A stretch of DNA of 64,000 nt, taken from assembly GCF_001623075.1 (NCBI RefSeq), contig NZ_LMCF01000021.1, forward strand, positions 26,104 to 90,103, given 5' to 3'. The position numbers and the translations under genes were made by a program. Under the pieces are notes generated by a model, which searched no databases, was not told the DNA's origin, and worked only from the letters and a program-made list of their open reading frames with translations. This DNA is from Pseudovibrio sp. Ad37 (GTDB lineage: Bacteria; Pseudomonadota; Alphaproteobacteria; Rhizobiales; Stappiaceae). Positions 53,737-60,622 of the stretch are shown here, piece after piece; the first letter of the stretch is position 1; each line of letters starts with the position of its first letter.

Positions 53737-54513
53737 GTGCCTATTGTGCAATTGATTGAGATGGATGGAGTTGGGATCAAACGGCAAGGTCGTTGGTTGA
53801 TCCAGAATGTGACTCTGAGTGTGAAAGCTGGTGAGATTGTAACGCTAATCGGGCCGAATGGCGCTGGCAAAAGCACGACCGCGAAAACCGCGTTAGGCGT
53901 GTTGAAAGCGGATGCCGGAAAGATCAAGCGCAAACCTAATCTCAAAGTCGGCTATGTCCCTCAAAAGCTTGCCGTGGACTGGACAATGCCTTTGACTGTC
54001 GGTCGCTTGATGAGCCTGACCGCCAAACCGTCCAAGACTGAGATTGATAAGGTGCTGGAGAAAACGGGCATCTCGCATCTCATCGATGCCAATGTGCAGC
54101 AGCTTTCGGGTGGTGAATATCAAAGAGCATTGTTGGCAAGAGCGATCCTGCGCACACCAGACCTTCTTGTTCTGGATGAGCCTGTACAGGGTGTCGACTA
54201 TTCCGGTGAGATAGGTCTTTACAATCTGATCCTCCAAATTCGTGAGGAACTGAACTGCGGTATCCTGCTCATTTCGCACGACTTGCATGTGGTGATGGCG
54301 CAGACAGATACTGTGGTCTGCCTTAACGGCCATGTGTGCTGCAGCGGCGCACCGGAACATGTGGCAGCCTCGGATGCCTACAAGCAGCTCTTCGGAGATG
54401 CTGCCTCACAGTCTCTGGCGATCTACCACCACCATCACGACCACAGCCACAAGGCCGACGGAACAATCGTTCCATCCAAAGGGGATTCTGGAGACTGCTG
54501 CAATCATGGATGA
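53737..54513 (+). CDS. znuC: Zinc ABC transporter ATP-binding protein
   Basis: The ATPase of a zinc importer, 258 residues. Walker A GPNGAGKST, signature LSGGEYQRALLARAIL, Walker B LLVLDEPVQGVD and the switch region LLISHDLHVVMA are intact. The tail holds a histidine cluster (HHHHDHSH), common in zinc transport proteins. The start is GTG at 53737 or a second GTG at 53746. It overlaps znuB by eight bases. The znuA binding protein is not in the window. Confidence 0.92.
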   Translation: MPIVQLIEMDGVGIKRQGRWLIQNVTLSVKAGEIVTLIGPNGAGKSTTAKTALGVLKADAGKIKRKPNLKVGYVPQKLAVDWTMPLTVGRLMSLTAKPSKTEIDKVLEKTGISHLIDANVQQLSGGEYQRALLARAILRTPDLLVLDEPVQGVDYSGEIGLYNLILQIREELNCGILLISHDLHVVMAQTDTVVCLNGHVCCSGAPEHVAASDAYKQLFGDAASQSLAIYHHHHDHSHKADGTIVPSKGDSGDCCNHG

Positions 54514-55321
54514 TTTTATTCTAAGAGCCATGTTAGCCGGGATCGGGCTTGCTCTCGTCAGCGGACCTCTTGGCTGTTTCGTCGTATGGCGTCGGATGGC
54601 CTATTTCGGCGATACCATGTCCCACTCAGCGCTTCTTGGAGTTGCACTTGCCTTCCTGTTGAACATCAATCTCATGGTGGGCGTCCTGGGTGTGACTGTA
54701 ACGGTTTCTCTGTGCCTGCTCATCTTGCAAAAACGGGGCTCACTCTCAACGGATGCTTTGCTGGGGTTACTGTCGCATTCGGCCCTTGCACTCGGCATGG
54801 TCCTGTTTGCGTTCATGAGCTCAGTGCGTTTTGATCTGCTCTCCCTGCTGTTTGGTGATATCCTCGCTGTTGGCAATGAAGACGTCTTTGCTATTTATGC
54901 CTGTGCCGCAGTCATTCTCGGTTTGATGTACTTTCTCTGGCGCCCATTGCTGGCGTCCACGGTCAATCGGGAACTGGCAGAAGCTGAAGGTTTCAATCCA
55001 GACCTGACACAGCTCGTTTTTATGGTCATGATGGCAGCAATCATCGCCATTGCCATGAAGATCGTCGGTGTTTTGCTGATCACAGCGCTTCTGATTATCC
55101 CAGCAGCAACAGCGCGCTGGTTTGCCAGAACACCGGAGCAAATGGCTGTTGCTTCTTCTATCATCGGTGTTGCGAGTGTTATCCTTGGTCTGGAAGGCTC
55201 GCTGCAGTTTGACAGCGCGTCCGGTCCATCCATCGTTGTGGCCAGCCTGTGCTTATTTTTGCTTTCATTGTTTGCATCCCGGCTCATAAACAGAGTATTG
55301 GGAAAGGAGCGAGGGCAGTAG
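54506..55321 (+). CDS. znuB: Zinc ABC transporter permease
   Basis: The membrane subunit of the zinc importer, 271 residues with about eight segments. It opens MDDFILRAMLAGIGLALVSGPLG, seen in shorter pieces as FILRAMLAGIGLAL and GPLGCFVVWRRMAYFGDTMSHS; the last is the ABC-3 permease hallmark. The ATG at 54506 lies inside the end of znuC; a longer frame to 54332 is an artefact. The stop at 55321 touches a dispersed palindromic repeat. Confidence 0.92.
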   Translation: MDDFILRAMLAGIGLALVSGPLGCFVVWRRMAYFGDTMSHSALLGVALAFLLNINLMVGVLGVTVTVSLCLLILQKRGSLSTDALLGLLSHSALALGMVLFAFMSSVRFDLLSLLFGDILAVGNEDVFAIYACAAVILGLMYFLWRPLLASTVNRELAEAEGFNPDLTQLVFMVMMAAIIAIAMKIVGVLLITALLIIPAATARWFARTPEQMAVASSIIGVASVILGLEGSLQFDSASGPSIVVASLCLFLLSLFASRLINRVLGKERGQ

Positions 55322-55420
55322 AGCGTATTCCCGAAAAGTGGTTCCGGTTTTTGGATAAGAAGACGCTTGAGAACAAAGTGTTCGGGCGTGATGCGTGAAT
55401 GCATATGAACGCAACAAGCT
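55322..55420. repeat. Dispersed palindromic repeat (RIME-like)
   Basis: Begins GAGCGTATTCCCGAAAAGTG, continues TTCCGGTTTTTGGATAAG and AAGACGCTTGAG. This resembles short intergenic mosaic repeats seen in many copies in Rhizobiales-related genomes (CCCGAAAAGTGG, CCGGTTTTCGGATAAG). It can fold on itself (GAGCGT with ACGCTT; CCGAAAA with TTTTGG). It fills the gap between znuB and zur. Boundaries are approximate; the match is from memory of the motif. Confidence 0.6.
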
Positions 55421-55434
55421 GTGGAGTGAAAGAA

Positions 55435-55866
55435 GTGGCAATGGCAACTGCAGAAGTGAAGCTCACAAAAAATCAGCGTCTGGTTCTGGATTTGCTGTGC
55501 GCTTCAGATGCACCTATGAGCGCGTACTCCATTCTGGATCAACTTCGCTCTGAGGGACTTCGCGCACCATTGCAGGTCTACCGTGCTCTGGACAAGCTCA
55601 TCGGGCTGGGCCTGATCCATCGTCTCGAAAGTATGAACGCTTTTGTCGCGTGTGCACATCCCTCATGTCATTCTGTAGAGATGGTTGGCTTTGCGATTTG
55701 TGAAGCTTGTGGCAAGGCGCTGGAATTTGCTGACAATGATGTCGCGGAAATTCTGAGCGGTTGGGCCAGCGCGAATGGCTTTGATGCCAAATCAACCTCC
55801 ATCGAGATTAAAGGTACCTGTGCATCCTGCCAAGAAAAGTTGGAAAACTCCTCAGGAACTGAGTGA
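55435..55866 (+). CDS. zur: Zinc uptake regulator (Fur family)
   Basis: A 143-residue Fur-family repressor. The winged helix is in LTKNQRLVLDLLCASDAPMSAYSILDQLR, here shortened to NQRLVLDLLCASDAP and SAYSILDQLRSEG. The structural zinc site is CEAC plus CASC near the C-terminus, and a CAHPSCHS segment precedes it. Linked to znuCB, it should be the zinc sensor that binds the box at 53673. The GTG at 55435 has GGAG eight bases upstream; ATG at 55441 or at 55399 (inside the repeat) are alternatives. The last 15 bases overlap the convergent gene. Confidence 0.9.
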   Translation: MAMATAEVKLTKNQRLVLDLLCASDAPMSAYSILDQLRSEGLRAPLQVYRALDKLIGLGLIHRLESMNAFVACAHPSCHSVEMVGFAICEACGKALEFADNDVAEILSGWASANGFDAKSTSIEIKGTCASCQEKLENSSGTE

Positions 55867-56604
55867 AAACCTGCGCCGTAGATCAAAGAGGCTGGGTACA
55901 TCGCTCTCTGTGTGGTGCAGTTCTGAAGGTTCGATCAGCTCTCGCGAAATCCAGTTTGTCGTGTAAAGCAAAGGCTTCTTCTGTTGGCGCGACGTTGGTT
56001 GGCCGCCAAACCCGCTGCCATCGACAAGAATAAGATCACTTGGAAGTTTTCGCCGAAGTTCAGAGAGGCTGGAAAACAGCAGGGAACGGTTCTTACTACA
56101 TACCTGTAACCCAGTGGCTCGTTCTGCAAGTCTTGCAAGGATATCCGGGAAGGAACGAGTACGTTCACTCACCACGTACCTCAGAAAGATGCCGGGTGAG
56201 TAATCCCCAAACAGACTTTCAATATCGTCCTCTGGATGTACTTCGCTCCAATTTCGAAACGGAACATACAGCGCATTTTCGTTGTTGTAGAAGGCTTCAT
56301 GGCTAACCGCGTTGAAGTGGCCTTGATGTTTGGACGAAAACACAAGGTTCAACTGGTTCTGCTCAGGCGCGATAGCTTCGTCTATAATGCGGAGCCCACC
56401 ATTATAGAGCGGATCTCCATAGGCAAGCACAAGCGCACCAGAAATGCGTTGAAACGTCTGGTCGAACTCTCTGTCCGGTGAGGGACCGATGCTTAAGAGC
56501 AAATCAGAAGCAACAAGGGTGCGCGTGGGGATCGGACATATACCGCCATGATCGCTCCAAATGACCTCAAGGTCGCTCAAACTGGCAAAATCGCTTGGCT
56601 GCAC
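55852..56604 (-). CDS. Conserved hypothetical protein
   Basis: A 250-residue soluble protein not recognised. It lacks a signal peptide and membrane segments. It includes ISGALVLAYGDPLYNGGLRI, RYVVSERTRSFPDILARLAE and LPSDLILVDGSGFGGQPTS, so an alpha/beta fold is likely. Its 3' end overlaps the zur 3' end by 15 bases on the opposite strand. Base composition is like that of the neighbours, so there is no sign of recent transfer. Function is unknown. Confidence 0.6.
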   Translation of the reverse strand: MQPSDFASLSDLEVIWSDHGGICPIPTRTLVASDLLLSIGPSPDREFDQTFQRISGALVLAYGDPLYNGGLRIIDEAIAPEQNQLNLVFSSKHQGHFNAVSHEAFYNNENALYVPFRNWSEVHPEDDIESLFGDYSPGIFLRYVVSERTRSFPDILARLAERATGLQVCSKNRSLLFSSLSELRRKLPSDLILVDGSGFGGQPTSRQQKKPLLYTTNWISRELIEPSELHHTESDVPSLFDLRRRFSLSS

Positions 56605-56748
56605 AGTTTTCTAGTCCTCTGAAAGATTGAAGCCGGGCCTTGGGAGCCTACAAAATCAATAATGAGGAAAAGTTGACGCTACGGCAAGTGCATGTAAGGC
56701 GCAAACAGTCAAACTGGAAAAACAAATTGCTTGCTGTGGCAAGAGCGC

Positions 56749-56785
56749 TACAGCAACGCCACCTGTTGGACTGGTCGTTGCTGTA
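56749..56785. repeat. Perfect 10-base inverted repeat in intergenic region
   Basis: TACAGCAACG and CGTTGCTGTA flank 17 bases that can themselves pair CCA with TGG. It lies in the 253-base gap between the hypothetical gene and the LuxR-type gene. No T-run follows on either strand. A second, weaker stem (GGCGAG/CTCGCC) lies at about 56817-56838 and may end the LuxR-gene transcript. Confidence 0.5.
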
Positions 56786-56857
56786 ACACCCGTAAAAGGA
56801 AGGAGAATAAACTGCGGCGAGGGAGCGGTAATCTCGCCACAGGTGTGTCAGTTCCGT

Positions 56858-57613
56858 TTAAGGAGCTGCAACATACGTCGGCTGCAATGTGGAGGACGGT
56901 GTCACACCAGTACCCGCGCCTGAGATTTTGTAGCCATTGGCTCCGCGGCGTGCATTGGTCTTGGCACGCGCCGCTTTGCGGTTGCCGCCACGATAATCCA
57001 CGTTGATGCCCAGCTCATTGATCATTGCGACCAGCTGAGAGCGGGAGTAAAAGCCCAGGGTGCTCAGCAGTGCAGAAACATGATGCTTCACGGTCGCTTC
57101 GGAAATTCCGAGCTCATGAGCGATTTGTTTGTTCAACTTACCTTCTTTCAAGTAAGTCAAAATGGTAGCCTGACGGCGTGTCAGATTGGCCAGACCTTCA
57201 TAAAAGTCGATACCAAACGCGTTCTGCGCATCTTCGGATTCTGTGGTCACCTCAACAGTGCCGCCGGTTAAAATCGCTTTGAAGACAGAAAAATCAGCAG
57301 TCTTTGGAACAGCTGCACTTGCACCGCGGGCAATGAAGTAATCTGCAAGGCCCGGATTGTCTTGCTCAAGCAGCATGACAAGGCTGGAAATCTCATAGGT
57401 CTCCAGCAGTGCGGATGCCGTGCCGAGTCCTGGTGCCCCCTTCATACGAGGGTTCACAAGTACCACTGCGGAAGGGTGAAGTTCTACCCAAGTCTGCAAC
57501 TCGGAAAAGCTTTTTGTCACAAGTACATTCACGCCATGACACTCATTGGAGTAGATACTCGCAAGTGCTCTGGAAAATGCCGGATGTGGATCACCAATAA
57601 TAACAGTGTGCAT
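56858..57613 (-). CDS. LuxR/NarL family regulator with degenerate receiver domain
   Basis: A 251-residue protein with an N-terminal receiver-like domain and a C-terminal LuxR HTH (LTRRQATILTYLKEGKLNKQIAHELGISEATVKHH, visible as LTRRQATILTYL and QIAHELGISEATVKHHV). The acidic pocket has Asp8 (IIGDPHP), but the phospho-acceptor is Asn54 (VVLVNPRM) in place of Asp, so normal phosphorylation is unlikely. A basic tail of about 40 residues rich in Arg, Lys and Ala follows the HTH. The ATG at 57613 is preferred over the upstream frame to 57664. No histidine kinase is adjacent. The target is unknown. Confidence 0.82.
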   Translation of the reverse strand: MHTVIIGDPHPAFSRALASIYSNECHGVNVLVTKSFSELQTWVELHPSAVVLVNPRMKGAPGLGTASALLETYEISSLVMLLEQDNPGLADYFIARGASAAVPKTADFSVFKAILTGGTVEVTTESEDAQNAFGIDFYEGLANLTRRQATILTYLKEGKLNKQIAHELGISEATVKHHVSALLSTLGFYSRSQLVAMINELGINVDYRGGNRKAARAKTNARRGANGYKISGAGTGVTPSSTLQPTYVAAP

Positions 57614-57761
57614 GGAAACCTTCTCCCTTAGGGTTCCAACAGTGGACTGACGCTCCCGATACATAATTTCTCCTCCCTAAACTATGCACTACGTGTTTCG
57701 TCTTATCTCTTGAAAAAAATACATGCATATGGTTTTTTTACAAGCGTTGATGTGAGGCTCC

Positions 57762-58409
57762 ATGAAAAATAATTTTCAAGATACCGGCGAAACGCGAAAG
57801 TCTACTCAGGCAGAGAAGAGTGACCGCATGCGTAAGGAGATCCTCCTTGCGGCTATCAGCTGTTTGCACGAATTTGGCTATCACCGTGCATCTATTAAGA
57901 AAATTACCGAAAAGACCAGATTTTCGCAGGGTGCGCTGCAGCATCATTTCCCGACTAAAGAAGATCTGATGGTCTTTGTTCTGGAAAGGCTGCTCGCGAA
58001 ATCCGTTCGGTTGACTTTGGAGTGGTTGAACGAAATCGGTGAGGATAAAAGCAGAATTTCTGAGTTGACTATCAAATGGTGGACGAATCAGGCGAACTCT
58101 CCTGAGTACCTCACCATGGTGGAAATTCTTGTTGCAGCGCGAACGGAAGACTCGCTGCGTCGCCGCATCAAACCCACCTTCGACAACTTCGCGAAAGTGA
58201 CTGACGATCGAATTCTGGCAATTTTTGATAGCAATAGAATAAGTCAGACAATCGCACGTACGCTCATCACAGCCTCCCGTCAGATGATGACAGGCCTGAT
58301 CAGCTCAGATGGTTTGTTTATGAAGGAAGAAGATAAGCAGGCTTACATCGAGCACTGGGCGATGTTTTTGCAGCAACTCATCGAGCATAGAATGCAGGAA
58401 TCTGCGTAG
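57762..58409 (+). CDS. TetR family transcriptional regulator
   Basis: A 215-residue repressor-type protein. The N-terminal HTH is ASIKKITEKTRFSQGALQHHFPTKEDL, seen as IKKITEKTRFSQGALQHHF followed by the usual PTKEDLMVFVLERLL. The C-terminal ligand domain is unlike any group known to me. It is divergent from the LuxR-type gene and upstream of, and convergent with, the SCP2 gene. A weak hairpin (GCATCCGGGC, ACGTG, GCCCGAATGC) follows the stop near 58424. The ligand is unknown. Confidence 0.85.
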   Translation: MKNNFQDTGETRKSTQAEKSDRMRKEILLAAISCLHEFGYHRASIKKITEKTRFSQGALQHHFPTKEDLMVFVLERLLAKSVRLTLEWLNEIGEDKSRISELTIKWWTNQANSPEYLTMVEILVAARTEDSLRRRIKPTFDNFAKVTDDRILAIFDSNRISQTIARTLITASRQMMTGLISSDGLFMKEEDKQAYIEHWAMFLQQLIEHRMQESA

Positions 58410-58470
58410 ACTTTAGTCTATGTGGCATCCGGGCACGTGGCCCGAATGCACGATCTTTTAGCAGCCGAGA

Positions 58471-58752
58471 TTACATCAGCTGGCTAAGTTTCATTGCAAC
58501 GCTCATGTCACCATCAATAGTGAACTTGCCCTGCATGAATGCCGCTGTTGGATCCAGATCGCCAGCAATCAGAGACTGCAGGTCTTCAAAGGTCACGCCG
58601 ATTGTGCAATCAACGTCTTTGTTGTCGGTGGATATGGAATTGCCATCAATCACCAGAACACCTTCGTCACCACAGTCAAACTTGATTGAGCTGTCAAAGT
58701 CGCTGGATTCTACGCGGCCTTTCAGGTCATTCAAAAGTGCGTCCATGCTCAT
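58471..58752 (-). CDS. SCP2 sterol-binding domain protein
   Basis: A 93-residue single-domain protein of the sterol carrier protein 2 fold, which binds lipids or acyl-CoAs. Pattern: FDCGDEGVLVIDGN, DCTIGVTFEDLQSLIAGDLDP and AFMQGKFTIDGDMSVAMKLSQL, shown here as FEDLQSLIAGDLDP and QGKFTIDGDMSVA. The ATG at 58752 has a GGAGGG site about 8 bases upstream. The small size is normal for stand-alone bacterial SCP2 proteins. Confidence 0.88.
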   Translation of the reverse strand: MSMDALLNDLKGRVESSDFDSSIKFDCGDEGVLVIDGNSISTDNKDVDCTIGVTFEDLQSLIAGDLDPTAAFMQGKFTIDGDMSVAMKLSQLM

Positions 58753-58940
58753 ATTTGTTCCCTCCATCTGTTAAATTACAGTGTTTGAAAAATCCGGGCA
58801 GATGCCTAAGGTGTTCTAAGTAGCGCACTACGTATTACGCATCAGGCATCGTGTTAACGTAAGCGTAATTCAGCATGCGTTGAATGTAAAGACACCAGAT
58901 TCCGCTTATTCGGGATTAGCCCTGCTGCCTTAGTAGGGCG

Positions 58941-59300
58941 TTATGCCAGCTGATCCGCCAAAGACTTCGTCTTCTCAGTCACAACATCGCCCGTGTGCTT
59001 TGTCGCTACCGGCTCAATGAGCACGATCCAGCATTCCTCTTGAGCAACCGGGTTATGCATTTTACCTTTGGGGACAACATGGAAGTCACCCTCATTTAGG
59101 GTAACAGCTGCCCCTTCGTACTCAATAAGGACACTGCCTTTCACAACATAGAAGAGCTCATCTTCCTCATCATGCTTGTGCCAGGCGAGATCTCCTTTGA
59201 CCTTGGCGACCTTAACATACTGGTCGTTCACTTGAGCGACGACCCGAGGAGACCAGTAGTCAGTGATCTTTTCAAATTCAGAATTAAAATTGCCAATCAT
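58941..59300 (-). CDS. Cupin domain protein
   Basis: A 119-residue single-cupin protein. Motif 1 is WHKHDEEDELFYVVKG, with two His and the Glu of a metal site, and motif 2 is GDFHVVPKGKMHNPVA with the third His. The role of such small cupins is varied and cannot be fixed here. It is on the minus strand and divergent from the pseudouridine synthase gene. Confidence 0.85.
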   Translation of the reverse strand: MIGNFNSEFEKITDYWSPRVVAQVNDQYVKVAKVKGDLAWHKHDEEDELFYVVKGSVLIEYEGAAVTLNEGDFHVVPKGKMHNPVAQEECWIVLIEPVATKHTGDVVTEKTKSLADQLA

Positions 59301-59412
59301 GAGAGCCTCATAAAAACAGGATACTGACGGTTATATGGGGCTGTTGCAGTCTCGTACAACACAGACAGGCTCATCCGTTGACGTTTGCTTACAAGCCATT
59401 ATAAGCGCCCCC

Positions 59413-60090
59413 ATGAACACTCCGAGCCCATCCTTTATCTACGCACCGCCCATGGAGCCCTTCCTTGATGTCGTCCAACAGGATGAGCAGCTTCTGGTCC
59501 TCAACAAGCCAAGTGGTTTGCTGAGTGTGCCTGGTCGGGCAGATGAGCATAAGGACTGTCTGGAAAGCCGTGCACAATCCGCCTACCCAACAGCAACAAC
59601 CATCCACCGGTTGGATATGGACACCTCTGGTCTGCTTGTTATGGCCATGAACAAAGACGCGCATCGTCATGTCGGGCTTCAGTTCGAGAAGCGTATGACG
59701 CGAAAGACATATATTGCCCGTGTGTGGGGGCATGTCTCTGAGGATCAAGGGGAGGTTGACCTCCCTTTAAGATGTGATTGGCCCAATCGCCCAAAGCAGA
59801 TGGTTGATCATGAGCAGGGCCGTTCAGCACTCACGCGCTGGGAAGTTGTCCGCCGTGAGGAAGCGACGACCCTTGTAAAGCTGATGCCAGTCACAGGCCG
59901 CTCTCACCAGCTCCGCGTACACATGCTCGCGCTTGGTCATGTCATTGTGGGAGATCGCTTCTACGCAGACGGAGAGGCGCTGATGTTCTCAGAGCGATTG
60001 CACCTCCACGCGCAAACGCTTGAGCTGCGTCATCCCATAGGTGGTGAATACAATACCTTTACAGCTTCCTGTCCGTTTTGGGATCTGTAA
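59413..60090 (+). CDS. rluA: RluA family RNA pseudouridine synthase
   Basis: Converts uridine to pseudouridine in 23S rRNA and/or tRNA. The 225-residue protein has the catalytic HRLDMDTSGLLVMA with the family's essential Asp, and LNKPSGLLSVPGR before it, plus GRSHQLRVHMLALGHVIVGD after it, shown here as GRSHQLRVHM. The short form without an S4 domain fits RluA. The ATG at 59413 (MNTPSPSF) is favoured; the frame is open from 59335. Confidence 0.88.
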   Translation: MNTPSPSFIYAPPMEPFLDVVQQDEQLLVLNKPSGLLSVPGRADEHKDCLESRAQSAYPTATTIHRLDMDTSGLLVMAMNKDAHRHVGLQFEKRMTRKTYIARVWGHVSEDQGEVDLPLRCDWPNRPKQMVDHEQGRSALTRWEVVRREEATTLVKLMPVTGRSHQLRVHMLALGHVIVGDRFYADGEALMFSERLHLHAQTLELRHPIGGEYNTFTASCPFWDL

Positions 60091-60622
60091 GTCGCCAAAA
60101 CCTGCCAGACTCATATAATTTGTAAAATGAGTCATATTAAATACGGGTAATATCGTATTTTGTGCAGCCAGAGCGCACTATTCACAAGCACTAGGTGAAA
60201 CTACCGTCTAATTATTGCAGAAAAAGAGCTTTCGCACAGTATAAGACAGAGTACTTGTCCTATAAGCAAATCGCTTGCTACCTCTCAGTCATATGCCTAC
60301 TCTCGTGCGTTATTAAGTTATTGAAATTAAAGTGTAATATCATTGATTTTGCAAGTGAAAACTGTATGCAATGCTATGCAATAAATGACAAGTTTGGCTT
60401 TTATGGTGATTTCAGTCTCTGAAAGCAGCCATCAGACGGCCGGTTTTATGACATCCTATTCATATATCTCTGATTTTTGACTTAAGTCATGCGCCTAAAG
60501 TACAATGTGACCCAATAATATCTGTGTCGAACAGAAGAGCGGTTTCCTCCCTAGAGCTGTTTTGTGACAACTACGGATAGTCTGTCACGTTTCTGCTTCG
60601 GATCTTGCCTACGGAGAAGAAA
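60091..60622. other. Long AT-rich region upstream of adhE
   Basis: About 530 bases. It holds a 7-base inverted repeat (GACTCAT, ATGAGTC; 60108-60133) that may end the rluA transcript, an FNR-like box (60477-60490) and the adhE promoter. A 75-codon frame at 60195-60422 has no support. Such a long leader upstream of adhE may carry extra regulatory sites. Confidence 0.5.
60477..60490. promoter_or_regulatory. FNR/Crp-family box upstream of adhE
   Basis: TTGACTTAAGTCAT matches the alphaproteobacterial FNR-type pattern TTGA-N6-TCAA at all but the last base. It is 133 bases before the adhE ATG. Oxygen control of a fermentative enzyme would be expected. Confidence 0.5.

Noticed and set aside
60195..60422. 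75-codon plus-strand frame before adhE
   Set aside because: AT-rich, no ribosome-binding site, Cys-rich translation and no family likeness.
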